Of a stretch of DNA of 64,000 nt, positions 48,255 through 57,096 are shown one piece after another. Location: contig NZ_JAUSQM010000001.1 in assembly GCF_030811215.1 (NCBI RefSeq), positions 248,001 through 312,000 of the forward strand, given 5' to 3'. The notes beneath the pieces are model-generated. The model was not told the origin of the DNA and did not search any database. It was given only the letters and a program-made list of their open reading frames with translations. The DNA comes from Nocardioides massiliensis (GTDB lineage: Bacteria; Actinomycetota; Actinomycetes; Propionibacteriales; Nocardioidaceae). Positions within the stretch are counted from its first letter, which is position 1. Each line of letters opens with the position of its first letter. The position numbers and the translations under genes were made by a program.

Positions 48255-48272
48255 TGGAACTTGTTCTATAAA
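48255..48272 (+). promoter_or_regulatory. KstR-like operator overlapping a TATAAA -10
   Basis: TGGAACTTGTTCTA (48255-48268) fits the TNNAACNNGTTNNA consensus of KstR-type TetR regulators. TATAAA (48267-48272) overlaps its end, 9 bases before the ATG, so the transcript is nearly leaderless. A second small palindrome TGGACACCTGTCCA lies at 48237-48250. Regulation by a KstR-like protein is inferred. Confidence 0.55.
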
Positions 48273-48281
48273 GTCGCGGCC

Positions 48282-49133
48282 ATGCGTCATGGCATCGTGC
48301 TGTTCACCAGCGACCGCGGGATCACTCCGGCCGAGGCGGCGAGGACGGCCGAGGAGGCCGGCTTCGCCACGTTCTACGTGCCCGAGCACACCCACATCCC
48401 CGTCAAGCGGGAAGCCGCCCACCCCGGCACGGGTGACGAGACGCTGCCCGACGACCGCTACATGCGCACCCTCGACCCGTGGGTCTCGCTGGCGACGGCC
48501 GCGACCGTCACCTCGCGCATCCGGCTCTCCACCGCGGTCGCGCTGCCGGTGGAGTCCGACCCGATCACGCTCGCGAAGGCGATCGCCACGCTCGACCACC
48601 TCTCGGGCGGGCGGGTCACCCTCGGCGCGGGCTTCGGTTGGAACGTCGACGAGCTCACCGACCACCACGTCCCGGCCAACAAGCGACGCACGGTCCTCAA
48701 GGAGTACGTCGAGGCGATGCGGGCGCTGTGGACCGAGGAGACCGGCAGCTACGACGGCGAGTTCGTGAAGTTCGGCCCGAGCTGGGCGTGGCCCAAGCCC
48801 GTGCAGGCGCACGTACCCGTGCTCATCGGCGCCGGCGGCGGCCCGAAGACCTTCGCCTGGATCGCCCGGCACGCCGACGGCTGGATCACCACGCCGATCG
48901 AGACCGACATCGCCGACAAGATCGCCCGGCTGCGCGAGGCGTGGGACGCCGAGGGCCGCGAGGGTCAGCCCGACGTCGTCGCCCTGATGGTCACCAAGCC
49001 CGACCCCGAGATCCTCGCGGCGTACGAGAAGGCGGGCGTCACCGAGTGCCTGTGGTCGTTCCCCGACAAGCCGGCGGACGAGGCGGCCGCCTTCGCGCAC
49101 CGCCTCGCCGGGAAGCTCGGCCTCAGCGGCTGA
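48282..49133 (+). CDS. LLM-class F420-dependent oxidoreductase
   Basis: The 283-residue TIM-barrel protein matches the actinobacterial F420-type LLM family: GIVLFTSDRGITPAEAARTA, FATFYVPEHTHIPV, LDHLSGGRVTLGAGFGWN and VPVLIGAGGGPKTF. The substrate is unknown. A KstR-like operator suggests a link with lipid or sterol metabolism. The start is the ATG after the operator. Confidence 0.85.
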   Translation: MRHGIVLFTSDRGITPAEAARTAEEAGFATFYVPEHTHIPVKREAAHPGTGDETLPDDRYMRTLDPWVSLATAATVTSRIRLSTAVALPVESDPITLAKAIATLDHLSGGRVTLGAGFGWNVDELTDHHVPANKRRTVLKEYVEAMRALWTEETGSYDGEFVKFGPSWAWPKPVQAHVPVLIGAGGGPKTFAWIARHADGWITTPIETDIADKIARLREAWDAEGREGQPDVVALMVTKPDPEILAAYEKAGVTECLWSFPDKPADEAAAFAHRLAGKLGLSG

Positions 49134-49136
49134 GCG

Positions 49137-49526
49137 TCAGCTCACGGCGACGGCAGGGACGACGTCGGTGTGCACGAAGTCCTGCCCCTTGAACAGCAAC
49201 GGCATCTCGCTGACGATTGCCAACGCGTAGGCAAAGCAGTCTCCGAAGTTCAACCGGGCCGGCGAGCCCGAGCCTCTGCCATAGGCTGCGTGGGCACGGC
49301 GCGCGACGTGGTACTGGCGGGCGTCGAACGCCACCACCTCGATCCGGCCGGATTCCACGAACTGGTCCACATAGTCGTGCGCATCCGGGCCGAGGACCAG
49401 CGTGACCTCGAACAACGTCGCTGCGGAGATGCGGACATCGGCAGCGTTCTCGATCGCCGCGGTGAACGTGACTGCCTCGGACTCCTCACGCGCGATCGCG
49501 ACGATCGCCGAGCTGTCGATGATCAA
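49137..49526 (-). CDS. vapC: VapC-type PIN-domain toxin
   Basis: The 129-residue PIN nuclease carries IIDSSAIVAIAREE (first acidic residue), SAATLFEV (Glu), NFGDCFAYALA (Asp) and PLLFKGQDFVHTD (last acidic residues). VapC toxins cleave tRNA or rRNA. It overlaps the antitoxin gene by 4 bases. Confidence 0.88.
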   Translation of the reverse strand: MIIDSSAIVAIAREESEAVTFTAAIENAADVRISAATLFEVTLVLGPDAHDYVDQFVESGRIEVVAFDARQYHVARRAHAAYGRGSGSPARLNFGDCFAYALAIVSEMPLLFKGQDFVHTDVVPAVAVS

Positions 49527-49768
49527 CGTGGCAGACCGCGCTCGTCGTAGAGATCGTCAGGATCCAACCCGGGCCGGGGGTTGCTGGCCCGGAACTCTGC
49601 ACTCAGCTCGAGCAGCTCCGCCGCGATGCCCTCGCGGCTTCGCTTGTCCCGCGCCAAGGCATCTTCGAGCGCCTCACGCACGGCGCGGGTCGCCGACGTA
49701 CCCCGACGGGCAGCCAACTCGTGCGCCAACCGGTGGACCTCCGGGTCCTTGATGTTCATCGTGGCCAT
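49523..49768 (-). CDS. vapB: VapB-type antitoxin
   Basis: The 81-residue product starts MATMNIKDPEVHRLAHELAA, a ribbon-helix-helix-like start of the Rv0623-type VapB family. A C-terminal toxin-binding tail follows (NPRPGLDPDDLYDERG). It is coupled to vapC. A perfect palindrome lies 6 bases upstream of the start. Confidence 0.85.
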   Translation of the reverse strand: MATMNIKDPEVHRLAHELAARRGTSATRAVREALEDALARDKRSREGIAAELLELSAEFRASNPRPGLDPDDLYDERGLPR

Positions 49769-49774
49769 GCGCAA

Positions 49775-49793
49775 TTCTACCGCGACGGTAGAA
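49775..49793. promoter_or_regulatory. VapBC operator palindrome
   Basis: TTCTACCG-CGA-CGGTAGAA is a perfect 8-bp inverted repeat just upstream of vapB, the usual place for antitoxin/toxin autorepression. Confidence 0.7.
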
Positions 49794-49818
49794 GCCCGGC
49801 GCTGCGTGCGGACCGGGC

Positions 49819-50715
49819 CTAGCGGACGACGGGCTCCAGGCCGCGGCTGGTCTCCACGAGCAGCAGCACCTCCTCGGCGGTCGGCCACTGCGCGGTGTCG
49901 CCGAGGATGTCGTCGGTGTCGAAGGTGTCGCCGAGGATGTCGTCGGTGTCGAGGGTGTCGTCGACCAGCTCGTCGAGGTCGGACGGGTCCACCAGCTCCC
50001 ACCCGACGGAGTTGAGCAGACCGTCAGCGACCTGGATCTGCAGGTCGAGCGCACCGCGTCGCGTCGCGTAGCGGGCGCGCACCGGGAAGACCGCATTGGC
50101 GGGTACGGCGAGGGGCGCATCGTCCTCGTCGATGTCGAGCAGCACCCATGAGGCGACCTCGCGCTCCTCCGGTGTCCGCACGCGCTGGACCCGGCCGAGC
50201 TGGGCGCGCAGCGCCAACGAGCCGTGATCCTCGGTCTGCTCGAGGATCGCCATGATCAGCGCCCGCAACCGGTCGTCGAGCGGCTCGATCAGCTCGGCGA
50301 TCGCAGCGTCGTCGTCACCGGTGTCGGCCTCGACCCATCGCTCCAGCGCATGCGTGGCGAGATACATCCCCACCGTGAACGCCGCGGACAGCACGCGCGG
50401 GTGCCGGATCCCCCGCCGGCGCAGGAAGCCGTGCCAGCGGGCGTCGATCCGCTCGCTTGGGCGCATGAGCGCCAGCGACCCGACCGCGCTGCCGGCGGCC
50501 AGCGCAGTGCGCAGGCCGTCACCCAACGGCTCGCCCTTCTCGTCGCGCGCACCGATCCACACCGACGCCCCGACCGCCGCTGCCGACCCGACGCGGTAGG
50601 CGATCTGCCCGCGACGCGTCGGTCGGTTGGGGTCGATCAGCGCCCAGGCGCCCATGACGGCGCTCGAGGCGACCTGGAAGCTGGTGCTGCGGGGGTCGAG
50701 GAGCGAGGTGGCCAT
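49819..50715 (-). CDS. Hypothetical membrane-associated protein with acidic repeat, 298 aa
   Basis: The N-terminal half has weak membrane segments (VGSAAAVGASVWIGAR, AALAAGSAVGSLALM, VLSAAFTVGMYLATHALE). The C-terminus is acidic with a tandem DTDDILGDTF/DTDDILGDTA repeat from a 30-bp duplication (49894-49953). No family is recognised. It begins after the secreted-paralogue operon but has its own start and a 23-base gap. Confidence 0.65.
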   Translation of the reverse strand: MATSLLDPRSTSFQVASSAVMGAWALIDPNRPTRRGQIAYRVGSAAAVGASVWIGARDEKGEPLGDGLRTALAAGSAVGSLALMRPSERIDARWHGFLRRRGIRHPRVLSAAFTVGMYLATHALERWVEADTGDDDAAIAELIEPLDDRLRALIMAILEQTEDHGSLALRAQLGRVQRVRTPEEREVASWVLLDIDEDDAPLAVPANAVFPVRARYATRRGALDLQIQVADGLLNSVGWELVDPSDLDELVDDTLDTDDILGDTFDTDDILGDTAQWPTAEEVLLLVETSRGLEPVVR

Positions 50716-50738
50716 GCCCCAATCCTGCCTCGCGCCCC

Positions 50739-51950
50739 CTACCGACCCACGCGTCGGGCCGTGAACGCCACCGATGCCGAGCACGCTGCGGGGCCGGCGT
50801 AGGTGAACAGCCCGCGGGTGACCTTGCCGCCGGCGATCCGCAGCCGCAGCGAGGTGCCGAAGTTCGATCCCCGCGCCGACGCCTGGACGATGCCGTTGCG
50901 CGGGATCTTCCGCGCTGGGAAGTCGTAGGTGTTCTGTGTGTAGGTGTACGGCGAGGGCGCGATCCCGCACCGGGTGGTCATCGTGCCGCGCCAGTTGACG
51001 ATCCGTCCGTTGCGAACGCGGAAGTGCACCCGCCCGTCGGGGCTGCGGTAGGTGCCGGCCAGCGGTCGCGGCGGCGCCTTCGTCGGGCGTACGACGATCA
51101 CTCGGCTCGCCTTCACCCCGCCGCCCTGCACAGTCAGCCGCACCTTGCGGGCCCTCGCTGCGTTGATCCGGATGGGGATGCGGAGCGCGGTGGTCCGGCC
51201 GGGTCCGAGCGCGGCGTCCGAACGCGTCGCACCCACCTTCACGCCCTTGCCCTTGCCCGTCACGCGCACCCGTCCGGCGGAGACCTCGCCACGGTTGCGG
51301 ACCGTCACGTGCACCTCGGTCGGCACCCCGCGGACCAGCCGCAGCTGCTTGACGTTCTTGCCGAGCAGCGCGACCTTCCCGACGCTGAGCTTCGGGGCCT
51401 GGTACGTGTTCGCGAGAGCCCCGACGACCGCGTCGTACGGCGAAGGACCCAGCAGCGGACCGTCGATCGGCTCGACCACCGCGACCACACACGACCACGG
51501 GCGCGCGGGCCGCGGGAGCTGGTGGCTCATGTCGGGGTTGTCATCGGTGTAGCCCACGACGGAGTACGTCGCCCCAGCCGCTCCGTAGGTCTCGTCCGTG
51601 AGCGCTGCCTTCACCTCGCACCGGGTGCCGTCGCGATGCCCGAAGCCGAAGACCAGGCGCGCGTCGTCGTCGTACTGCGTTTGCGGGTCGCCACGCAGCG
51701 TCAGCCGCGCGTCGACCGAGTAGTGCGGACGGGCAGTCGTCGCGCCGAGGACCTCGATGTCGAACCGTGCCGACGCGATCTGGCGACCGGGGTCGTCGGT
51801 GCTCGGGTTCGCGCTGGCGCCGAGACTCGCCGTCTGCTTCACCAGCACCTTGCCGCTGGCCGACGCAACCGGCACCGGCGCACCCGGGACGAGCGGACCA
51901 ACGGTCAGTGCGAGTGCAAGCGCTGCGCCGTACGCGAGAAGTCGCTTCAT
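50739..51950 (-). CDS. Secreted paralogue 3 of a tandem trio
   Basis: The 403-residue protein has a Sec signal peptide (MKRLLAYGAALALALTVG, cleaved near ASA) and an N-terminal beta domain. A central CARDB/Ig-like domain ([18 protein letters not shown]) and a C-terminal domain (VHFRVRNGRIVNWRG) follow, ending FTARRVGR. The same plan is seen in the next two genes. Probably cell-surface or exported; function unknown. The start overlaps the preceding stop by 4 bases. Confidence 0.7.
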   Translation of the reverse strand: MKRLLAYGAALALALTVGPLVPGAPVPVASASGKVLVKQTASLGASANPSTDDPGRQIASARFDIEVLGATTARPHYSVDARLTLRGDPQTQYDDDARLVFGFGHRDGTRCEVKAALTDETYGAAGATYSVVGYTDDNPDMSHQLPRPARPWSCVVAVVEPIDGPLLGPSPYDAVVGALANTYQAPKLSVGKVALLGKNVKQLRLVRGVPTEVHVTVRNRGEVSAGRVRVTGKGKGVKVGATRSDAALGPGRTTALRIPIRINAARARKVRLTVQGGGVKASRVIVVRPTKAPPRPLAGTYRSPDGRVHFRVRNGRIVNWRGTMTTRCGIAPSPYTYTQNTYDFPARKIPRNGIVQASARGSNFGTSLRLRIAGGKVTRGLFTYAGPAACSASVAFTARRVGR

Positions 51951-53152
51951 CGGCCCACCCTCCTGGCGGCGAACCGGACCTCGACCCGGCAGGAGCCGGA
52001 GGTGTAGTAGGCAAAACGCCCGCGCGTGAGGCGATTGCCGACGAGCCGGCCCTCGAGCATCGAGGTGAACCAGGCGTTGCCGCCCTTCTTCTTCCACTCG
52101 TGCACGTCGTCGACGATCCCGCTGCGAGGCACGGCGCGGTTGCGGTGGGTGAGGTCCGTGTAGTGGTAGCGCGCGTACTCCATCGGCGGCTGGCACGTCA
52201 TCCGGAACCGCTTGCCGCGGAAGCCGAGGATCCGGCCGTTCTGCACGCGGAAGGTGATGTTCTTGTTCTTCCCCACCCCGCGGTAGAGCCCCGCCGCGGG
52301 GCGCGCCGGAGCCGCGACGCGACGGATGGGCACCGTGCGCGTGGCCTTCACCCCGCCGCCACGCACCACCAGCCGCAGCCGGGTCTGCTTGCGGGCGGCC
52401 TTCAGGCGCACCTGCACGCGGGCGGTCTGGTTGCTGTCGTCGTACACGATCCCGAGCTTGTCCCTGCGCACCTGCAGCCCCGGGCCCTTGCCGGTCACGA
52501 CCGTGTTGGCGGCGCGCCACGGGCCGGTGTTGCGGATCGGCACGCGCACCGTCGTCCAGACGCCGCGCACCAGCGGGAGGCGCTTCGGCTTCTGGTTGAG
52601 GATCGCCGGCTTGCCGATGACCAGACGGGGCTTCTCGTACTCCGCGGGCAGCGGGGTTCGGGAGAGCATGTCGTACGTCGAGGTCACGTTCGCCGGGTCG
52701 CTCACGGCGATGAAGGCGCAGTCCCAGGACTTCCACTCGCCAGCATCAAGGGCGAACGAGATCGTCCGGCCGGATCGAGAGAATCCGTCGCCCGACGCGC
52801 TGACCGTCGAGGTCTGCCAGAGCGCCGCTCCCGGGGCCGAGGCGCAGGTGGACCCGAACTGCTCGCCGAAACCGACGAGCAGTGCCGCATCGGTGACCGG
52901 CTCCGGCACACCGCGCAGCACCGCGGTCGCGGTCACCCGCCCCGTCTTCAGGACATAGCGCACCCGGGCCGACTCGAGCTGGCGCGCCGCCGGTTGCCCC
53001 TCACCACCCGTACGCGTGGTGAGTGGCCCCTCGCGCACCAGGACACGAGGCTTCGTCGCCGCTGCCGCCTCCGGGGCAGGCGCCGCCGGGACCAACGGTC
53101 CGAGCGTGAGTGCCAGAGCGGCGCCGAGGCCGCCCCCAATCAGTCGCTTCAT
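51947..53152 (-). CDS. Secreted paralogue 2 of a tandem trio
   Basis: The 401-residue product has the same layout: signal peptide [18 protein letters not shown], a middle domain with VRVPIRNTGPWRAANTVV, and a C-terminal domain with [20 protein letters not shown] and the end FAARRVGR. Overlaps on both sides by 4 bases indicate a single message. Divergence from its neighbours is high outside the shared motifs, so the duplications are old. Confidence 0.7.
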   Translation of the reverse strand: MKRLIGGGLGAALALTLGPLVPAAPAPEAAAATKPRVLVREGPLTTRTGGEGQPAARQLESARVRYVLKTGRVTATAVLRGVPEPVTDAALLVGFGEQFGSTCASAPGAALWQTSTVSASGDGFSRSGRTISFALDAGEWKSWDCAFIAVSDPANVTSTYDMLSRTPLPAEYEKPRLVIGKPAILNQKPKRLPLVRGVWTTVRVPIRNTGPWRAANTVVTGKGPGLQVRRDKLGIVYDDSNQTARVQVRLKAARKQTRLRLVVRGGGVKATRTVPIRRVAAPARPAAGLYRGVGKNKNITFRVQNGRILGFRGKRFRMTCQPPMEYARYHYTDLTHRNRAVPRSGIVDDVHEWKKKGGNAWFTSMLEGRLVGNRLTRGRFAYYTSGSCRVEVRFAARRVGR

Positions 53153-54360
53153 CGTCCGACTCTCCTTGCGGTGAAGCCTTCGGAGACCGAGCAGGACCCC
53201 GCGGTGACGTAGCGGTAGCGGCCGGCGACGAGCTTGCCGCCGGCGATCCGGGCACGCAGGTGAGCGGTGTACCAGACGTCGCCCTTGCGATACTTCTTCA
53301 CCGCGTCCACCACCCCGTGCCGCGGGACTTTCACCTTCGGGAAGCCGAGCGACACGTTCTTGTAGGTCGCGAACTGGCCGGGCGGTTGGCAGGTCATCCG
53401 CATGTTGATCCCGCGGAAGCCGGTGATCCGACCGTTCTGCACCCGGAAGCGGAACGTCTCGCCCCCACGCCAGGAGCCGGCCGTCGGCCGCGCCGGTGCT
53501 GCGACCGGGCGGACCTTCAGCACACGGGCACCGGTCGCGCCCGAGCCGGCCACGCGCAGCCGCGCCTTCGTGGTCCGCCCTCCGGTCAAGCGGATCGGCA
53601 CGCGTACGGTCACGGCCTCGCCGACGCGCACTCGCCCGACCTTGGTCCGCTTCACCCGGACGCCCTTGCCGGAACCGCTGATCGTCACCCCCCGGGCGTC
53701 CAGACCACCACGGTTACGCACCGTCACGTGGTGGACCTGGGTCGCACCGCGCACGAGGCGCAGCTGCTTCTGGTTGCGGCCCAGGACCTCCACCTTGCCG
53801 ACGACGAGATTCGGCGAGACGTAGCGGTCGACGAGCTTGCCGATCATCACGTCGTAGTAGGTCCCGGGGTCGTCGTGCGCCTTCACGCCGACGACCGCGC
53901 AGTCATAGGTCGTCGTGCGCGGCACGCCCTCCCACAGGGAGTGGTCGCGGCCGTCGGCGGCCCACACCCCGAGCACATCGGTGGCTTCGATCTGGCAATC
54001 GTTGCCGGCGAAGGTCCCGATGCCAACCAGGATCTCGCTGTCGGGATTGCGTTGCGGCTGCCCCTTGAGCCGGACCTCCGCGTTCAGGCTCGGCTCACCG
54101 CTGGCGGTGTCGTAGATGACCCGGACGACCGCCCGCTCGATCTGCCGGCCGGGCTCGGCGCTCTCCGGCATCCCCGCGATGCTCTTCGTCAGCGTCACCC
54201 GCTTCTCGGCGAGCTTGCGCGCGGGCGCAGCACTCGCCGGAGCGTCGCCGAGCGCCGGCAGCAGTGACGCGACGACGACGCCAGCGACGCCCATCACCGC
54301 GACCCGCCACGTCGTACGCCGAAAGCCTGATCGGCCGTTGACTGTATAGGCAGAAGACAC
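53149..54360 (-). CDS. Secreted paralogue 1 of a tandem trio
   Basis: The 403-residue product begins with GTG and a longer N-terminus containing a hydrophobic segment ([20 protein letters not shown]). It then has [39 protein letters not shown] and the common ending [16 protein letters not shown] site is 6 bases upstream. It is the first gene of the operon and diverges from dapD. Confidence 0.7.
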   Translation of the reverse strand: MSSAYTVNGRSGFRRTTWRVAVMGVAGVVVASLLPALGDAPASAAPARKLAEKRVTLTKSIAGMPESAEPGRQIERAVVRVIYDTASGEPSLNAEVRLKGQPQRNPDSEILVGIGTFAGNDCQIEATDVLGVWAADGRDHSLWEGVPRTTTYDCAVVGVKAHDDPGTYYDVMIGKLVDRYVSPNLVVGKVEVLGRNQKQLRLVRGATQVHHVTVRNRGGLDARGVTISGSGKGVRVKRTKVGRVRVGEAVTVRVPIRLTGGRTTKARLRVAGSGATGARVLKVRPVAAPARPTAGSWRGGETFRFRVQNGRITGFRGINMRMTCQPPGQFATYKNVSLGFPKVKVPRHGVVDAVKKYRKGDVWYTAHLRARIAGGKLVAGRYRYVTAGSCSVSEGFTARRVGR

Positions 54361-54476
54361 GCGTGCTCCCCCGTTGGACTGGTCTGCCGGCCCGTTCCGG
54401 CAGACCTGACCGTATTGCCGCTTCCGTCCCCGGTCCAGGGGTCGATGGGTGGAAGCTTCCGGTCCGGCACGCTCCG

Positions 54477-54490
54477 TACGATGAGAGACA
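54477..54490 (+). promoter_or_regulatory. TACGAT -10 giving a likely leaderless dapD message
   Basis: TACGAT (54477-54482) is a good actinobacterial -10 lying 8 bases before ATG 54490, so transcription would start about at the codon. No clear -35 or ribosome-binding site is present. Confidence 0.4.
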
Positions 54491-55443
54491 TGACTGCCAC
54501 TGCCTCCACGACCGCCGCCTGGGGCGTCGGACTCGCGACGTACGCCGCCGACGACTCCGTCCTCGATGTCTGGTTCCCCTCCCCCGCGCTGGGTGCGCCG
54601 GGCGCGGACGGCGACCCGGAGCTGGAGAAGCTGGCCGGCCGCGACGAGCTGCGCGACGTGCGCCGCGAGGTGGTCACGGTGGCGATCGACGACCTGGCAA
54701 CGGCCCCGGGCGACGCGCTCGACGCGTGGTTGCGCCTGCACCTCCTCAGCCACCGGCTCGTGCAGCCGCACGGCGCCAGCCTCGACGGCCTCTTCGGTCT
54801 GCTGAGCAACGTCGTGTGGACCTCCGCCGGTCCGTGCGCGGTCGCCGACTTCGAGCGGACGCGCCTGCGACTGCGCGCCGCCGGCCAGGTGGTGACGGTG
54901 TATGGCGTCGACAAGTTCCCGCGGATGGTCGACTACGTCGTGCCGTCGGGCGTGCGCATCGCCGACGCCGACCGCGTCCGCCTGGGCGCCCACCTCGCGT
55001 CCGGCACGACCGTCATGCACGAGGGCTTCGTCAACTTCAACGCCGGCACGCTCGGCGCCTCCATGGTCGAGGGCCGGATCAGCGCCGGCGTGGTCGTCGG
55101 CGACGGGTCCGACATCGGTGGCGGCGCCTCGATCATGGGCACGCTGTCGGGCGGTGGCACCGAGGTCATCGCGATCGGTGAGCGGTGCCTGCTCGGCGCC
55201 AACGCCGGCATCGGTATCTCGCTCGGCGACGACTGCGTCGTGGAGGCCGGCTGCTACGTCACCGCCGGCACCAAGGTCACCGTCCGTGAGCCCGACGGCG
55301 AGTCCCGGCTGATGAAGGCCGCGGAACTGTCGGGCGCGTCCAACATCTTGTTCCGTCGCAACTCCGTGACCGGTGCGGTCGAGGCGGTGGCGCGCTCGGG
55401 GCGGGGCATCAAGCTCAACGACGCGCTGCATGCCAACGACTAG
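54490..55443 (+). CDS. dapD: Tetrahydrodipicolinate N-succinyltransferase
   Basis: The 317-residue protein is the actinobacterial form of DapD. An N-terminal alpha/beta part is followed by left-handed beta-helix repeats, with [40 protein letters not shown] and [20 protein letters not shown]. It adds succinate to tetrahydrodipicolinate in DAP/lysine synthesis, ahead of dapE. ATG 54481 is an alternative start. Confidence 0.9.
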   Translation: MTATASTTAAWGVGLATYAADDSVLDVWFPSPALGAPGADGDPELEKLAGRDELRDVRREVVTVAIDDLATAPGDALDAWLRLHLLSHRLVQPHGASLDGLFGLLSNVVWTSAGPCAVADFERTRLRLRAAGQVVTVYGVDKFPRMVDYVVPSGVRIADADRVRLGAHLASGTTVMHEGFVNFNAGTLGASMVEGRISAGVVVGDGSDIGGGASIMGTLSGGGTEVIAIGERCLLGANAGIGISLGDDCVVEAGCYVTAGTKVTVREPDGESRLMKAAELSGASNILFRRNSVTGAVEAVARSGRGIKLNDALHAND

Positions 55444-56452
55444 ACGCAAACCTCCCCCACGCCGGCCGGCTCACCAGAGCCGCCTGCTCCCCCGGGTGCT
55501 CGCCGGCCTGATCGTGCTCGCGGGGGTGTGCACCGCCCTCGTCTTCACGTTCCGCTCCGGCATCGGCCCGATCCCGGACGCGGAGGAGTGCACCGTCGAG
55601 ATCGAGGGGACGGAGGTCGCGCTGTCGACTGAGCAGGCGGAGAACGCCGCGCTCATCGCCGGGATCGCCATGGGTCGCGGCCTGCCCGCACGCGCGGTGT
55701 CGATCGCGCTGGCGACGGCCTACCAGGAGAGCAAGCTCGTCAACATCGACTACGGCGACCGGGACTCCCTCGGACTGTTCCAGCAGCGCCCGTCGATGGG
55801 CTGGGGCACTCGCGAGCAGGTCATGGATCCGGTGTATGCGACCAACACCTTCTACGACGCGCTGATCAAGGTGCCCGGCTACCGCGAGATGCGCATCACC
55901 GAGGCCGCGCAGGCGGTGCAGCGCAGCGGGTTCCCCGAGGCCTACGAGGACCACGCGGCCGACGCCCGCGCACTGGCCTCCGCCCTCACCGGCTACCACC
56001 CGGCACAGTTCAGCTGCGTGGTCCGCCACGGCGGCACCGACCCCGTCTCCGCCGAGCTCGACGAGCAGGGCCTCACGTCGCGTGCGGCGGCCGTGCGCGC
56101 CGAGATCGACGCGGTCTTCGGCAAGCAGGCCATGGGCGGCTTCGAGCCCGGCGGCGTCAGCACCGGCCACATGGAGGGCTCGGCGCACTACGACGGCCGC
56201 GCCGTCGACGTGTTCTTCCGCCCGATCAACGCCGCCAACAAGCGGCGCGGCTGGGCGCTCGCGCACTACCTCGTCGCGCAGGCCGACCGTTTGCACATCC
56301 AGACCGTCATCTTCGACGACCGGATCTGGACCGCAGGACGCCGCTCCGAGCAGGGCTGGCGCGACTACCGCGTCGACACCTCCGGCAGGGACCGGCGTAC
56401 GGCGGCGATCCTGGAGCACCGCGACCACGTCCACGTCGACGTGATCCCCTGA
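55430..56452 (+). CDS. Membrane-anchored lysozyme-like cell-wall protein
   Basis: The 340-residue protein has one membrane anchor ([17 protein letters not shown]) and a lysozyme-like domain ([31 protein letters not shown]). A C-terminal region carrying [13 protein letters not shown] and HRDHVHVDV looks like a metal-dependent peptidase/sugar-binding fold. The lysozyme-like part is close to the phage protein at 15738. The start overlaps the dapD stop. Confidence 0.75.
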   Translation: MPTTRRKPPPRRPAHQSRLLPRVLAGLIVLAGVCTALVFTFRSGIGPIPDAEECTVEIEGTEVALSTEQAENAALIAGIAMGRGLPARAVSIALATAYQESKLVNIDYGDRDSLGLFQQRPSMGWGTREQVMDPVYATNTFYDALIKVPGYREMRITEAAQAVQRSGFPEAYEDHAADARALASALTGYHPAQFSCVVRHGGTDPVSAELDEQGLTSRAAAVRAEIDAVFGKQAMGGFEPGGVSTGHMEGSAHYDGRAVDVFFRPINAANKRRGWALAHYLVAQADRLHIQTVIFDDRIWTAGRRSEQGWRDYRVDTSGRDRRTAAILEHRDHVHVDVIP

Positions 56453-56453
56453 G

Positions 56454-57011
56454 TCAGCGCAGGACGAGTGCGTCGGGCGTGATCTCGACCGGGAACGGCG
56501 CCGTCAGCTGCGCCGCCTCATCACCGACGACCGATACGACCTCGACGTACGCACCGTCGACAAGTTCCCAGGCAACCAAGCGCGGCTCCAGCGGGTCGAT
56601 CACCCAGTACGCCGCACACCCCGCCTTCTCGTAGCGCGCCTTCTTCAAGGTGAGGTCATAGAGCCGGGTGCTCGGCGAGAGGACCTCGACCGCGAGCAGG
56701 GGTGCGTGCGGGAGCTCCTTCTCGGTGAAGTCGTCCCTTCGCGCGACCAGCAGGTCGGGCTCCACGACCGTGTCCTCAGCGAGGGTGACGTCGAGCGGGC
56801 CCAGCATCACCCGCATCCCGCTGTCGTCGGGCAGGGCAGCCCGCAGGAGCACATACAGTTCGCCCACCACTCCTTGGTGCGGGACACCCGGCGCCGGCGT
56901 CATCACGAGCATCCCGTCGATGAGCTCATGGCGCCGACCGTCCTCGGGCAACGCATCGCGCTCCGCCCGGGTCATCGGTTGGCTCTGCAGTGCCACGCCC
57001 ATGCTCACCAT
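56454..57011 (-). CDS. Uma2-family (DUF820) putative endonuclease
   Basis: The 185-residue protein shows the Uma2 pattern: GRRHELIDGMLVMTPAPG, VVEPDLLVARRDD, LLAVEVLSPSTRLYDLTLKK and AYWVIDPLEPRL. This has the D ... E-x-x core of a PD-(D/E)XK nuclease. Its biological role is unknown. ATG 57011 is preferred because GGAGG lies 4 bases upstream. Confidence 0.8.
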   Translation of the reverse strand: MVSMGVALQSQPMTRAERDALPEDGRRHELIDGMLVMTPAPGVPHQGVVGELYVLLRAALPDDSGMRVMLGPLDVTLAEDTVVEPDLLVARRDDFTEKELPHAPLLAVEVLSPSTRLYDLTLKKARYEKAGCAAYWVIDPLEPRLVAWELVDGAYVEVVSVVGDEAAQLTAPFPVEITPDALVLR

Positions 57012-57096
57012 CGTGCCTCCTCGGGTGCATGGCGTCCATGCAACCGCGGCCCGGCCGGTGGCGTGCTGCTCATCCACAGGCACGCCGCCGTCACCG

